Shown here: positions 18,237 through 27,989 of the stretch, piece after piece
Position numbering within the stretch: position 1 is the first letter of the stretch
Layout of the letters: every line of letters begins with the position of its first letter
Source of the DNA: Bacteroidota bacterium
GTDB lineage: Bacteria > Bacteroidota > Ignavibacteria > UBA10030 > UBA8401
Length of the DNA stretch: 64,000 bases
Assembly: GCA_035506275.1 (NCBI GenBank)
Contig: DATJPT010000010.1
Span: 85,902 to 149,901 of the forward strand
Direction of reading: 5' to 3'
The notes under the pieces: model-generated
Database searches by the model: none
The model's input: the letters and a program-made list of their open reading frames with translations, nothing else
Told to the model about the DNA's origin: nothing
Translations under genes and position numbers: made by a program

Positions 18237-20057
18237 CTGGCAGCAACCATCAACATATTACCCGACCAGCTCGCGAACAAGATCGCCGCCGGCGAAGTTG
18301 TCCAGCGGCCTGAATCGGTGGTAAAAGAACTCGTCGAAAATTCGATCGACGCAGGGGCGACCTCCATTTCGATCGTTATAAAAGAGGGGGGAAAAAGTTT
18401 CATTCAGATCTCCGATAATGGATCGGGGATGAGTGATGAGGATGCCGTCCTCTCATTCGGCCGTCATGCGACGAGCAAGATACGGTCATACGAAGACCTC
18501 GAGAGTATTCGAACGCTTGGCTTTCGGGGGGAAGCGCTTGCATCGATTGCCGCGGTCGCCCACGTAGACCTGAAGACCCGGCGCCGGGATGAGGAGGTGG
18601 GTGCATTGGTGCGAATGGAAGGGGGGACTCTGAAAGAACACTCGAAAACAAGCGCGCAGCCGGGGACAATGATCACCGTGCGCAACCTCTTCTATAACAC
18701 GCCTGCCCGGCGCAATTTCTTGAAATCAAATAATACCGAATTCAAGCATATTTATGATGTCGTGCAACGGGTCGCGCTTTCCCGTCCGGATATTGCCATT
18801 CAATTCATAAGCGACGAGGAGAATCTGCTCGACCTGAAAGGGGGGGGCATTCAGGAACGGTTGAAGAATTTATACGGCGAACGGCACTTCGAAACTCTCA
18901 TTCCGATTGGAGAGGAGACCGATCTTCTCTCTATCTCGGGCTTCATCGGCAAACCCGATTTTGCGCGAAAATCGAAAGTCGACCAATACCTTTTTCTCAA
19001 CAAGCGGCCGATCTTCAGCCGGGCGATCAATCATGCGATCTTTTCCGGCTACGAGCATTTGATGGACAAAGGGAATTTTCCCTTCTACCTCGTTTTTCTC
19101 GACATTGACCCTCACAAAGTCGACGTGAATGTCCATCCTTCCAAGATGGAAGTGAAGTTTGCCGATGAGCAGAGCATTTACCGCTTCGTCATTTCGGTTG
19201 TCCGAAAAGCTCTCGGCGCAAACGATCTCGTCCCCTCGCTCGAAGTGAACTCCTCCAAAAATTTTGACCAGTCATTTGCCTCCCTGCGGCATGCTGCGCT
19301 CCCTCACCACTTTTCCGCCGGCTTCAACAATGTTCCATCCGGCCCCTTCCTGGCCTCGACGGAGGGTCCGGCGGGCCACCCTCTGAACCTTGATAAACTT
19401 TTTTCCGATATTCCGACAGTGCCCCTTCCGGAGAACGGCAAACCGCAGCAGTTTGCCCATGGCACCAGGGAAAACGAGGCTCAGGAAGGAAAAGCGATCT
19501 GGCAGCTTCATAATAAATACATTCTTTCGCAGATCAGAACAGGGCTGATGATCGTCGATCAGCATGTAGCTCACGAGCGGGTTTTGTATGAACGGGCCTT
19601 GGCGAGTTTCAAGAATGCCGTCCCGGTCTCCCAGCAGCTGCTTTTTCCTCACACCGCGCAACTCTCCTCGGGCGATTTCGCCCTTGCAAAAGAGTTGATT
19701 CCTCATCTGCAAGCGATCGGTTTTGAGTTAAAACTCTTCGGAAAAAACACTATTGTCCTTGAGGGTGTGCCGACGGACGTCAAGGCAGGGAGCGAAGGGA
19801 GCATCCTCCAGGATATATTGGATGAATTCAAGAACAATCAGCATCGGGTGAAGCTTGATGCCCGCGACAATGTGGCAAAATCCTTTTCCTGCAAGGCGGC
19901 CATTAAGGCCGGCGACAAGCTTACGGAAGTGGAGATGCGAGTATTAATCGACCAGCTTTTCGCGACATCGATGCCGTACGTGTGCCCTCATGGACGCCCT
20001 GTCGTAGTCAAAATTTCACTCGGCGAGTTGGACAGAAGGTTCATGCGGACATCTTGA
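18237..20057 (+). CDS. mutL: DNA mismatch repair protein MutL (non-ATG start)
   Basis: This GHKL ATPase coordinates mismatch repair; it has 606 residues if started at CTG 18237. The conserved N-terminus INILPDQLANKIAAGEVV (18249 onward), with the rest of motif I (RPESVVKELVENSIDAG), is intact and in frame, but there is no ATG, GTG or TTG between the ftsY stop and this block. CTG 18237 is preferred because AAAGGA at 18225-18230 lies six bases upstream. A GTG at 18318 would remove the ATP-site helix. The C-terminal DQHVAHERVLYE (about residue 441) fits the endonuclease motif DQHA-x2-E-x4-E with Val for Ala. A late CPHGRPVV also fits a nicking MutL that works without MutH. Confidence 0.93.
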   Translation: MAATINILPDQLANKIAAGEVVQRPESVVKELVENSIDAGATSISIVIKEGGKSFIQISDNGSGMSDEDAVLSFGRHATSKIRSYEDLESIRTLGFRGEALASIAAVAHVDLKTRRRDEEVGALVRMEGGTLKEHSKTSAQPGTMITVRNLFYNTPARRNFLKSNNTEFKHIYDVVQRVALSRPDIAIQFISDEENLLDLKGGGIQERLKNLYGERHFETLIPIGEETDLLSISGFIGKPDFARKSKVDQYLFLNKRPIFSRAINHAIFSGYEHLMDKGNFPFYLVFLDIDPHKVDVNVHPSKMEVKFADEQSIYRFVISVVRKALGANDLVPSLEVNSSKNFDQSFASLRHAALPHHFSAGFNNVPSGPFLASTEGPAGHPLNLDKLFSDIPTVPLPENGKPQQFAHGTRENEAQEGKAIWQLHNKYILSQIRTGLMIVDQHVAHERVLYERALASFKNAVPVSQQLLFPHTAQLSSGDFALAKELIPHLQAIGFELKLFGKNTIVLEGVPTDVKAGSEGSILQDILDEFKNNQHRVKLDARDNVAKSFSCKAAIKAGDKLTEVEMRVLIDQLFATSMPYVCPHGRPVVVKISLGELDRRFMRTS

Positions 20058-20084
20058 AATCGATTCCATGAAATAGGTTAATAC

Positions 20085-20101
20085 ATTAAATTGTATTTAA
20101 T
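20085..20101 (+). repeat. A/T-rich inverted repeat upstream of the mutase gene
   Basis: ATTAAAT and ATTTAAT flank a TGT spacer: a perfect 7-bp inverted repeat in the 100-base gap after mutL. It lies just upstream of a promoter candidate (20106-20135). It could be a regulator binding site, but A/T-rich palindromes occur by chance. Confidence 0.3.
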
Positions 20102-20105
20102 TACC

Positions 20106-20135
20106 TTGTTATTAAGAAACATCAATCTATCTTGA
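20106..20135 (+). promoter_or_regulatory. Possible promoter of the mutase gene
   Basis: TTG at 20106-20108, 19 bases, then TATCTTGA at 20128-20135. This is one base shorter in spacing than the seven better copies in the window and matches TAnnTT only. The predicted start near 20139 leaves about 19 bases before the ATG, including GGAGGA at 20144-20149. Confidence 0.4.
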
Positions 20136-20157
20136 TTTCTTCTGGAGGATAGTGAAC

Positions 20158-21828
20158 ATGGCTGGGATTGAGGGCTTGGATGCCGTTAAGAAGGCGAAAG
20201 CGGTTTGGAATGAACATGCGTCAAGGGCGGGAAAGCGGCAAAATATAAAGTTCACTACCGTGAGCGGCGAACCGATTGAAACGCTTTACACCCCCGACGA
20301 TATACAACATATCAACTATCTTTCCGATATAGGCTTCCCCGGCGAATTCCCGTACACGCGGGGTGTTCATCACAATATGTACCGCGGCAAGTTATGGACC
20401 ATGCGCCAATTTGCCGGATTCGGGACGCCCGAGGACACGAACGGAAGGTTCAAGTACCTTCTCGAACATGGCCAAACGGGCTTATCAACGGCGTTCGATT
20501 TGCCGACACTGATGGGGAGGGATGCGGATGACCCGCTCTCGGAAGGCGAGGTCGGCATTTGCGGTGTGTCAATAAGCTCCCTTGCGGATATGGAGATCCT
20601 GTTCAAAGGAATTCCGCTGGACAAGGTTTCCACGTCTATGACCATCAATGCTCCCGCAGCAATGATGCTCGCTTTCTACATCGCGGTCGGGGAAAAACAG
20701 GGAGTCGCCTCCAAATCGTTGCGGGGGACGATCCAAGCCGACATCCTCAAAGAATATATCGCCCAGAAGGAATGGATCTATCCGCCGTCGCCTTCAATGC
20801 GGCTCATTACGGACATGTTCACTTATTGCGCAAAAGAACTTCCTCAGTTTAATCCTATCTCTATTAGCGGCTATCACATAAGGGAAGCCGGTTCAACTGC
20901 GGTCCAGGAACTCGGGTTCACTCTCGCCGATGGCTTTGCGTACGTTGAAGCCGGGATGGCGGCAGGGTTGGATATCGACGAGTTCGCACCGCGCCTCTCT
21001 TTTTTCTTCAACTCCCATCTCGATTTTTTTGAGGAGATCGCAAAGTTCAGAGCAGCGCGCCGGATCTGGTCAAAGCGGATGCGGTATAAGTACGGCGCAA
21101 AAAATCCAAAGTCATGGATGCTCCGGTTTCACACCCAGACAGCCGGCTGCTCTCTCACCGCTCAACAGCCAGAGAACAATATTATCCGGACGGCCCTCGA
21201 AGCGCTTGCGGGCGTTTTGGGTGGAACGCAGTCGCTCCACACCAATTCGATGGACGAAACGCTCGCTCTTCCTTCCGACAAAGCCGTAAAAATAGCCCTT
21301 AGAACGCAGCAGATTATAGCACACGAAATCGGCGTCGTGAACACGATCGACCCCCTTGCCGGAAGCTATTTTGTGGAGTCGCTGACAACGCAGATGGAAG
21401 AAGAGGCAGAACAGTATTTCGAAAAGATCGATATGCTGGGAGGAGTGATTCCTGCGATAGAAGAAGGGTTCTTTCAACGGGAGATTGCCGAAGCTGCGTA
21501 TCGTTATCAGAGCGACGTGGATAAAAAAGAGAAGATTATCGTCGGTGTTAATGAGTATATTGAGGAGGAAGAGCAGTTGGAAATCCCTATTCTTTACATT
21601 ACCCCGGAAGTGGAAGCCAAGCAAAGAAAACGACTTGCTGAATTACGGCATGAAAGAAATTCAGCAAATGTCGAAGGAGCTCTGGGCGAACTACAGCGGG
21701 GCGCTGCAGATGGATCGAATCTTATGCCGCTGCTCTTGAAGGCGACGAGAGCGTACGTGACGCTCGGTGAAATGTGCAACGCACTTGCCGAACATTTCGG
21801 AGTCTATGAGGAGCCTGCTGTCTTTTAG
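20158..21828 (+). CDS. Methylmalonyl-CoA mutase large (catalytic) subunit
   Basis: This 556-residue TIM-barrel subunit belongs to the acyl-CoA mutase family that interconverts succinyl-CoA and methylmalonyl-CoA. Conserved segments include [54 protein letters not shown], and [19 protein letters not shown]. The chain ends without a cobalamin-binding domain, so the B12 subunit must be encoded elsewhere; it is not in this window. Related two-piece mutases act on isobutyryl- or 2-hydroxyisobutyryl-CoA, so the substrate is not certain. ATG 20158 is favoured over an in-frame GTG at 20152 because of GGAGGA at 20144-20149. Confidence 0.9.
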   Translation: MAGIEGLDAVKKAKAVWNEHASRAGKRQNIKFTTVSGEPIETLYTPDDIQHINYLSDIGFPGEFPYTRGVHHNMYRGKLWTMRQFAGFGTPEDTNGRFKYLLEHGQTGLSTAFDLPTLMGRDADDPLSEGEVGICGVSISSLADMEILFKGIPLDKVSTSMTINAPAAMMLAFYIAVGEKQGVASKSLRGTIQADILKEYIAQKEWIYPPSPSMRLITDMFTYCAKELPQFNPISISGYHIREAGSTAVQELGFTLADGFAYVEAGMAAGLDIDEFAPRLSFFFNSHLDFFEEIAKFRAARRIWSKRMRYKYGAKNPKSWMLRFHTQTAGCSLTAQQPENNIIRTALEALAGVLGGTQSLHTNSMDETLALPSDKAVKIALRTQQIIAHEIGVVNTIDPLAGSYFVESLTTQMEEEAEQYFEKIDMLGGVIPAIEEGFFQREIAEAAYRYQSDVDKKEKIIVGVNEYIEEEEQLEIPILYITPEVEAKQRKRLAELRHERNSANVEGALGELQRGAADGSNLMPLLLKATRAYVTLGEMCNALAEHFGVYEEPAVF

Positions 21829-21864
21829 TATTGGAATCCCATACACTAACGACAGACATTGAAA

Positions 21865-22734
21865 ATGAGACAATATTTCCGCCTTCTGCGTCCGTCTCAA
21901 TGGATCAAGAACACTTTCGTTTTTGCCCCGCTCGTCTTTTCAAAGCATCTCTTCGATTCCCAGTTATTTGGCGTTGCGCTGAAAGGGTTTATCTCCTTCA
22001 GCCTCATCTCCAGCGTTGTTTACATTGTGAATGATATCCTTGACAGGGAAGCTGACGCCGCCCATCCGGTCAAGAAGAACCGGCCGATCGCATCCGGGAA
22101 GGTCTCAACCCTGGCAGCCCTCGCGATGGGCGCAATTCTGGTCCTCGCCGCTTCCCCCTTGGCTCTTTCGCTCCCCGTCGGCTTTCAGCTTGTCCTGCTG
22201 TCATACCTCGTGTTACAGATCCTGTATTCGGTCGGACTGAAGAAAATCGTTATCCTCGATGTGTTCATCATCGCTTCCGGATTCATGCTCCGCGTTCTTG
22301 GCGGCGCTGAAGTTATCAATGTCATGATTTCCCACTGGATCATTCTTTGCACAATGTTTCTGTCGCTCTTTTTGGCTCTGGCCAAAAGACGGGGGGAGAT
22401 CATGTTATTCCAGCAGCACGAGGGGGCATCCGGACGAACAGTGCTTCAGCACTATGACGTGAACTTTCTCGACAGCGCCATGGTGGTCACTTCATCCGGA
22501 ATGGCGATTTCCTATGCCTTATATACAGTGGCGGAACGGACCGTGAACGCCTTTGGGTCGGACAATCTGATCTTCACCACCATCTTTGTTCTTTTTGGAA
22601 TTTTCCGCTATCTCTTTCTCGTGATGAGAATGAACATGGGGGAAAATTCGGTCGCGATCATTCTAAAGGACAGGCCGATGTTTATCAATCTTTGTTTATG
22701 GTTCCTTTCTTGCGTCGCCATTATTTACCACTGA
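21865..22734 (+). CDS. UbiA-family prenyltransferase (decaprenyl-phosphate phosphoribosyltransferase type)
   Basis: This is a polytopic membrane protein of 289 residues with eight or nine hydrophobic helices. The Asp-rich active-site motif from residue 56 reads NDILDREADAAHPVKKNRP, the NDxxDxxxDxxHPxKxxRP pattern typical of the branch that joins PRPP to polyprenyl phosphate. In actinobacteria that enzyme starts arabinan synthesis; here the acceptor and end product are unknown, and no arabinan or ribosyl-lipid partner genes are nearby. ATG 21865 is used rather than the TTG six bases upstream. Confidence 0.8.
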   Translation: MRQYFRLLRPSQWIKNTFVFAPLVFSKHLFDSQLFGVALKGFISFSLISSVVYIVNDILDREADAAHPVKKNRPIASGKVSTLAALAMGAILVLAASPLALSLPVGFQLVLLSYLVLQILYSVGLKKIVILDVFIIASGFMLRVLGGAEVINVMISHWIILCTMFLSLFLALAKRRGEIMLFQQHEGASGRTVLQHYDVNFLDSAMVVTSSGMAISYALYTVAERTVNAFGSDNLIFTTIFVLFGIFRYLFLVMRMNMGENSVAIILKDRPMFINLCLWFLSCVAIIYH

Positions 22735-22878
22735 TGCTTTTCATAACTTCCGAACCTTGTTTTCTTATTCTTTTTCAGATAGGCCCCGATCAAGATATAT
22801 CTTCCCGGCATAGTAGCCGATATTCTTAAAATGTTTTATATTGCGGAGAAATTGTCTGTTTTACTTTAGGTTCAAACC

Positions 22879-23982
22879 ATGACTCGTTCGCGCGTCGCCG
22901 TCATCAAGACCAATCCTGCTACAGTCATTTCGGACTATGAGAAACTCCTGAAGCTTGCGGGAGCGGAACAGGCCCTTTCAAAGTCGTCCCCGACGATCCT
23001 AAAAGATAACATCAGCTGGCATTTCCCTTACCTGAGCGCGAATACAACTCCGTGGCAGCTCGAAGGAACGGTCAAAGCCCTTAAGACATGCGGGTATTCT
23101 GATTTGGTTTCGGTACATAACAACACCGTCGTTACCGATCCCTACCGCGGAGAGAAGCTGAACAAGCTCAGCCCGATCTACGAAAAATACGGGATCGAAG
23201 AGCGGTATAATTTCAATCCTAATGAAATACAATGGATCAATTATGCGCCGAAGGCGCGGATGCGCGCCTTGAACAGAATTTATCCGCATGGCATCCGCAT
23301 TCCTGAATATTTTCTCGGAAAGAACATCGTCCATCTCCCGACGGTAAAGACCCATATTTATACGACGACAACGGGCGCGATGAAGAATGCGTTCGGCGGA
23401 CTGCTGAACACTCGACGTCATTACACGCATACCTGGATTCACGAAACCCTCGTCGATCTTCTCGCCATCCAGAAGGAAATTCATTCCGGGCTTTTCGCGG
23501 TGATGGACGGGACGATCTGCGGCAACGGTCCCGGGCCGCGGACGATGATCCCGGTGGAAAAGGACTATATTATAGCAAGCGCCGACCAGGTTGCGATCGA
23601 TGCCGTAGCGGCAAAGATGATGGGGTTCGACCCGTTGAGCATCAAATATCTCCGCCTGGCGCATGAGGATAAACTCGGCTGTGCGGACCCGCGAGACATC
23701 GAAATCGTCGGGGAAGACATCTCCAGCGTTAATTTTGGCTTCACCGTCGGCGATAATCTCGCCAGCATGGCCGGCGATTTCTTCTGGTTCGGACCGCTCA
23801 AATCGTTCCAAAAACTCTTCTTTCATACGCCGCTCGTGTACGGATTCGTTTTCGGGTCGTACTTTTACCACGACTATCTCTGGTGGCCGCTCAAAGGGAA
23901 GAGCATGATGCGAAAGGTCCGCACGCAGTCGAAATGGGCTAAGTTCTTCGATGAATACGGCGGGGAAGACCTCTCGAAATGA
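22879..23982 (+). CDS. DUF362 domain protein
   Basis: This 367-residue soluble protein of the DUF362 family has segments VHLPTVKTHIYTTTTGAMKN and IPVEKDYIIASADQVAIDAVAAKMMGF that mark the family. Members are often fused to ferredoxin domains; here no CxxCxxC iron-sulfur motif is visible, so this is the stand-alone form. The function of the family is not firmly established, so no reaction is assigned. It has a 144-base upstream gap with no clear regulatory site, and its stop codon overlaps the start of the DMT transporter gene by four bases. Confidence 0.82.
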   Translation: MTRSRVAVIKTNPATVISDYEKLLKLAGAEQALSKSSPTILKDNISWHFPYLSANTTPWQLEGTVKALKTCGYSDLVSVHNNTVVTDPYRGEKLNKLSPIYEKYGIEERYNFNPNEIQWINYAPKARMRALNRIYPHGIRIPEYFLGKNIVHLPTVKTHIYTTTTGAMKNAFGGLLNTRRHYTHTWIHETLVDLLAIQKEIHSGLFAVMDGTICGNGPGPRTMIPVEKDYIIASADQVAIDAVAAKMMGFDPLSIKYLRLAHEDKLGCADPRDIEIVGEDISSVNFGFTVGDNLASMAGDFFWFGPLKSFQKLFFHTPLVYGFVFGSYFYHDYLWWPLKGKSMMRKVRTQSKWAKFFDEYGGEDLSK

Positions 23983-24872
23983 CCCCCCGGAAAAAAGCTG
24001 AGCTCGCACTCCTTGGGACAACGTTCATCTGGGGAGGGACGTTCGTGATTATGAAGCTGGGCTTCGCCGATGTGTCCCCCTTTCTCTTCGTCGCGATCCG
24101 GTTTACCCTCGGCTCGATGATCTTTGCCGCATTTTTCCCCTCAAGGTTGCGGTCAATACGCCGATCGACGCTGCGAAGGGGGATTGTCCTGAGCATTCTC
24201 CTGGGCGTGGGCCTTGTGCTTCAGACGTATGGACTTCAGATCACGACGGCGTCGAAGTCGGCCTTTATTACCGGCATGATGGTCGTTTTCACACCAATGG
24301 CGCAGATGCTCATAGAACGCCGTGTTCCAAAGCTCGGAAATATCGTGGGGGTCGTTATCGTCAGCGGTGGATTGTATTTTCTCACTTCGCCGAGCGGGTC
24401 CGGGTTCAACCTCGGCGACCTGTTAACGCTGATCGGCGCGTTCTTATTCGGATTCTATATCGTCTACCTCGATATCTTTTCGAAGGAAGAAGAACTTCTT
24501 CCGCTAGCATTTCTTCAGATCGCGATCACGGCGGTTCTTGGATGGATGCTCGTCCCCTTCGAGGTGCCGCAACTTCATTTGACCTGGAATCTAGCGCGGC
24601 TGCTTTTCTACACCGCATTTCTTTCTACCGTCGTAACGACATACGTTCAGACCCGGTTCCAAAAGGACACGACCCCAACCCGCGCCGGGATCTTATTTAC
24701 GTTGGAGCCGGTCATCTCTGCGGTGTTAGCCTACTTTATTTTAGGCGAAATTTTGGGTATGTTGGGAGTGTTTGGCGCGCTGCTGATCGTCGTTGGAATT
24801 CTTGTTTCGGAATTATCCGATAATTTCATCAAAAGATTTCACTGGAAATTCCCGTTGCCGGAAGAAGAATGA
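23979..24872 (+). CDS. EamA/DMT-family transporter
   Basis: This is a 297-residue inner-membrane protein with about ten hydrophobic helices in two repeats, starting LALLGTTFIWGGTFVIMKLG, the typical EamA opening. A second-half helix carries TRAGILFTLEPVISAVLAYFILGE, another family hallmark. Such proteins export metabolites or amino acids, but the substrate cannot be read from sequence. The start overlaps the DUF362 stop (ATGA), suggesting coupled translation. Confidence 0.88.
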   Translation: MTPRKKAELALLGTTFIWGGTFVIMKLGFADVSPFLFVAIRFTLGSMIFAAFFPSRLRSIRRSTLRRGIVLSILLGVGLVLQTYGLQITTASKSAFITGMMVVFTPMAQMLIERRVPKLGNIVGVVIVSGGLYFLTSPSGSGFNLGDLLTLIGAFLFGFYIVYLDIFSKEEELLPLAFLQIAITAVLGWMLVPFEVPQLHLTWNLARLLFYTAFLSTVVTTYVQTRFQKDTTPTRAGILFTLEPVISAVLAYFILGEILGMLGVFGALLIVVGILVSELSDNFIKRFHWKFPLPEEE

Positions 24873-24885
24873 TGGGTCGCCTCCC

Positions 24886-25164
24886 GTGAACAAGGACATT
24901 CACGCATCGATTACCGTCGTCGGACTTGTGCAAGGAGTTGGATACCGCTGGTTCGTCAACCGGCATTCTGTTGCACTCGGATTGAAGGGCTACGTGAAAA
25001 ATAATTACGACGACACGGTCACAGTAGAAGTGGAAGGAGACCGTTCGCTCATCGAAGAGCTCATTACGCATCTGAAAATTGGCCCCCGTTCTGCTCAGGT
25101 GAAGGATGTCCGGGTTGAATGGAGCGCGCCCAACAATCTTTTTCTTGGATTCTCAATCAAGTAG
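24886..25164 (+). CDS. acyP: Acylphosphatase
   Basis: This 92-residue enzyme hydrolyses carboxyl-phosphate bonds in small molecules such as acetyl phosphate. The core motif [19 protein letters not shown] carries the catalytic Arg (GYRWF), and the catalytic Asn lies in [17 protein letters not shown]. The GTG start at 24886 is chosen because conserved sequence begins soon after it; an upstream in-frame extension overlaps the transporter and is not conserved. The gene is 13 bases after the transporter and 16 before ispF. Confidence 0.92.
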   Translation: MNKDIHASITVVGLVQGVGYRWFVNRHSVALGLKGYVKNNYDDTVTVEVEGDRSLIEELITHLKIGPRSAQVKDVRVEWSAPNNLFLGFSIK

Positions 25165-25180
25165 GGGAAGGCCGGAAGCA

Positions 25181-25660
25181 ATGAACAGAATAGGGTTCGG
25201 ATACGATGTACACAAGCTAATCCCCGGAAGAAAATTGATTCTCGGGGGCGAAGATATTCCTTCGGAAAAGGGGTTGCTGGGGCATTCCGACGCCGACATT
25301 TTGCTCCACGCAATTGCCGATGCCCTGCTTGGGGCGGCTTCCCTTGGGGATATCGGCAAGCATTTCCCCGATTCGGACCAACAGTTCAAAGGCATTTCGA
25401 GCCTCGTCCTGCTCGAACGCGTGGCAAAACTGATCTCCGATCATCATTATGAAATTATCAATGTTGATACGACCGTTGTCTTGCAGCGTCCGAAGATTGC
25501 GCCGTACGTCGACCAAATGAAAAGCAATATAGCCGCTGCTCTTCATCTTGATGCATCCAAAATTTCCATAAAAGCGACGACGAATGAAGGCTTAGGGTTC
25601 ATCGGCGCTGGAGAAGGGGCCGTTGCGTACGCCGTCGCCCTGATCAATTCCGTTTCATAA
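25181..25660 (+). CDS. ispF: 2-C-methyl-D-erythritol 2,4-cyclodiphosphate synthase
   Basis: The enzyme cyclises CDP-methylerythritol phosphate in the MEP isoprenoid pathway and is 159 residues long, the family length. The metal ligands Asp8 and His10 lie in GFGYDVHKL, the third metal His in [10 protein letters not shown], and the terminal [19 protein letters not shown] is diagnostic. Purine-rich GGGGAAGG just upstream serves as ribosome binding site. ispD is not adjacent, unlike in many proteobacteria. Confidence 0.97.
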   Translation: MNRIGFGYDVHKLIPGRKLILGGEDIPSEKGLLGHSDADILLHAIADALLGAASLGDIGKHFPDSDQQFKGISSLVLLERVAKLISDHHYEIINVDTTVVLQRPKIAPYVDQMKSNIAAALHLDASKISIKATTNEGLGFIGAGEGAVAYAVALINSVS

Positions 25661-25684
25661 AACCCCTGTCATTCCGCAGCGTCC

Positions 25685-26263
25685 ATGGCCGATTTCCTTT
25701 ACTCGATTGATACCGCCGTATTTTTTTTCATCAATCGAACCATCAGCAATCCTGTCCTGGACTGGCTGATGCCCTTCCTGACCGACCTTAATAAACAGAA
25801 AGCAACGATCGTCATCGTTGGCGTACTCTGGCTTTGGTTGATGATCCGCGGAGGGAAGACGGGACGGACGGCCGGCATCCTCCTTGTGGCATCCATCATC
25901 GTCAGCGACCAATTCAGCAGCACGGTCTTGAAACATCTCTTCACAAGGATCCGCCCGTGCCACGCGCTGCAAGGTGTCCGCCTCCTGGTTGACTGCGGGA
26001 GCGGATATTCTTTTCCCTCCTCGCATGCGGTCAACAATTTTGCCGGAGCCACGATCCTGTCGCATTATTACCGCAGGTACGCCTGGGGTTGGTTTTCTCT
26101 CGCATCTCTCGTGGCTCTGTCCAGACCGTATATCGGCGTCCATTACCCGTCGGACATCGCCGGAGGAGCGCTCATCGGATGGGCGTGCGCTGTCTGCCTG
26201 ATCACAGGGTGGGATTATATCGAAAGGAAAATTATCCGCAGGGATCCAGCATCGCCGGCCTAA
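25685..26263 (+). CDS. PAP2-family membrane phosphatase
   Basis: This 192-residue membrane protein has the three acid-phosphatase motifs in order: KHLFTRIRP (K-x6-RP), FPSSHAVN (PSxH) and SRPYIGVHYPSD (SR-x5-H-x3-D). The active site would face the periplasm. Family members dephosphorylate undecaprenyl diphosphate, phosphatidic acid or PGP. The placement before lnt, near isoprenoid genes, suits an undecaprenyl-diphosphate phosphatase role, but that is inference. Confidence 0.9.
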   Translation: MADFLYSIDTAVFFFINRTISNPVLDWLMPFLTDLNKQKATIVIVGVLWLWLMIRGGKTGRTAGILLVASIIVSDQFSSTVLKHLFTRIRPCHALQGVRLLVDCGSGYSFPSSHAVNNFAGATILSHYYRRYAWGWFSLASLVALSRPYIGVHYPSDIAGGALIGWACAVCLITGWDYIERKIIRRDPASPA

Positions 26264-26329
26264 AGTCAATTTGCAAAATTCGATTCTTCTTTCTACATTA
26301 TTTCAGTCATTCTTCGATCCAATTTCTTC

Positions 26330-27982
26330 GTGGACAATTTCACCGAAACGAACAATGCGACACGAACCAATATCGTCCTTGCCATTTCGACAGGCATTCT
26401 TTTCGGGTGTTCGTTCCCACCAATCCCCCTGGGGCCGCTGGCGTGCATCGCGCTGGTGCCGCTGCTTCTTTTAACCGAGCGGCTCCGTTCTCATCGCAGT
26501 CGATTCCTCTACTCGTACCTGACTTTCTTCGTCGCATCCTGCATTGCGCTCTATTGGGTAGGAGGATTTACTCATGCGAAGGATCCGTTTTTGATGCTGG
26601 CCGGAGGATTGCTGCTGCTGTGGGAGCCCCTTTTTTTCAGCGTCATCGTTCTTTCATATCTTGTCGTGCGCAGAAGCTTTGGGTTGAACGCCGGCCTTGT
26701 CGCGCTGCCGTTCATCTGGATTTCGTTCGAATGGCTGTACGCCCTCGGTGAATTCGCGTTCCCCTGGCTGACCCTTGGCAACACCCAAACGTACCAGCTC
26801 GCAAAGATTCAATTTGCAGAACTCACCGGCGTTTATGGCATTTCGTTCTGGCTTGTCATCCTGAACGTCCTTTTCTTCTTCCTTCTGACCGGCGCCATGA
26901 GGAAGAAGGAAGAACTATCCCTGAAAACAAACCTCGCGGTGACGGGGGCAATTGCGGTCGTCTATCTGCTCCCCAATTTTTACAGCATGACGATCGATGA
27001 AAATAGATTCTCGTCATCCGGGCTGCCGCCGCTGACAGTCGGAATTGTTCAGCCCAACGTCGACCCGTGGGCAAAATGGGACGATTCTAAAACGATTGCC
27101 GGCAGAGAGCAACAGATCGGTGAATTTTTAAGGATGACCGGCGAACAAAAAAAGGCCGGTGTTCAAATGTCGGTATGGCCGGAAACGGCAATTTTGTTCG
27201 ACCTTCCCGCGATGACCGGAGAGCGGGAAAAAGTGAGGCACGTTCTTGATTCGCTCGATATTTCTTTGACAAGCGGATACATCGGGTACAAGTATTATGA
27301 GAATGGCATTGCTCCGGCAGCGAGCAGCGTTATCCGGGGCACGCACATCCATTATGATTCCTATAATTCCATTCTCTATTTCGAGCCAAAATACGACCGG
27401 ATCCAATCGTACGAAAAGATGCGTCTCGTCCCGTTCGCCGAACGGATCCCGTATGCCGGATCGATCTCTTTTCTCATCGAACCGCTGCGCTGGGGAGTCG
27501 GCATCAGCAATTGGGGAATTGGAAGAGACAGTACAGTGTTTGATGATTCAGTTCGCCATGCGAAGTTTCTGGCAATGGTCTGTTATGAGTCTATCTTCCC
27601 GGAGTTTGTCAGCGCCTTTGTAAAAAAAGGGGCCCAGTTTTTGGTGTTCATCACCAACGACAGCTGGTGGGGGAATACATCCGGCGCGCGGCAGCATTGC
27701 CAGTATGCGGTGCTGAGGGCCGTCGAAAACAGGAGGTGGGTCGTCCGGTGCGCCAACGGCGGGATATCTTGCTTTATCGATCCGCTTGGCAGATTGTATC
27801 AGGCAACCCAAATGTACACAAGGGCGTCGATTACAGGATCGATAATTCCAAGGTCAGAATTGACGTTTTACGCAAAACACGGCGATTGGCTTCCCCGGAT
27901 CGCCGGCATCGTTTCGGGACTTTTTATCGCGGGGAGTGTAATTCAATTTATTTTCTTCCGGCCCAAAAAAACACTGATCTGA
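26330..27982 (+). CDS. lnt: Apolipoprotein N-acyltransferase
   Basis: The enzyme adds the third acyl chain to the N-terminal Cys of lipoproteins, implying an outer membrane. It is 550 residues, with an N-terminal membrane domain of about eight helices and a periplasmic nitrilase domain. The catalytic triad is predicted as Glu285 (WPETAIL), Lys363 ([13 protein letters not shown]) and Cys418 ([11 protein letters not shown]). A final hydrophobic helix precedes the stop. The start is a GTG with no strong ribosome binding site; no other good start exists before the first helix. Confidence 0.95.
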   Translation: MDNFTETNNATRTNIVLAISTGILFGCSFPPIPLGPLACIALVPLLLLTERLRSHRSRFLYSYLTFFVASCIALYWVGGFTHAKDPFLMLAGGLLLLWEPLFFSVIVLSYLVVRRSFGLNAGLVALPFIWISFEWLYALGEFAFPWLTLGNTQTYQLAKIQFAELTGVYGISFWLVILNVLFFFLLTGAMRKKEELSLKTNLAVTGAIAVVYLLPNFYSMTIDENRFSSSGLPPLTVGIVQPNVDPWAKWDDSKTIAGREQQIGEFLRMTGEQKKAGVQMSVWPETAILFDLPAMTGEREKVRHVLDSLDISLTSGYIGYKYYENGIAPAASSVIRGTHIHYDSYNSILYFEPKYDRIQSYEKMRLVPFAERIPYAGSISFLIEPLRWGVGISNWGIGRDSTVFDDSVRHAKFLAMVCYESIFPEFVSAFVKKGAQFLVFITNDSWWGNTSGARQHCQYAVLRAVENRRWVVRCANGGISCFIDPLGRLYQATQMYTRASITGSIIPRSELTFYAKHGDWLPRIAGIVSGLFIAGSVIQFIFFRPKKTLI

Positions 27983-27989
27983 AAACACA

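Noticed and set aside
22999..24021. Minus-strand ORF (340 residues) over the DUF362 gene
   Set aside because: Antisense shadow; the plus-strand protein has family motifs and overlaps its neighbour's start in the normal way.
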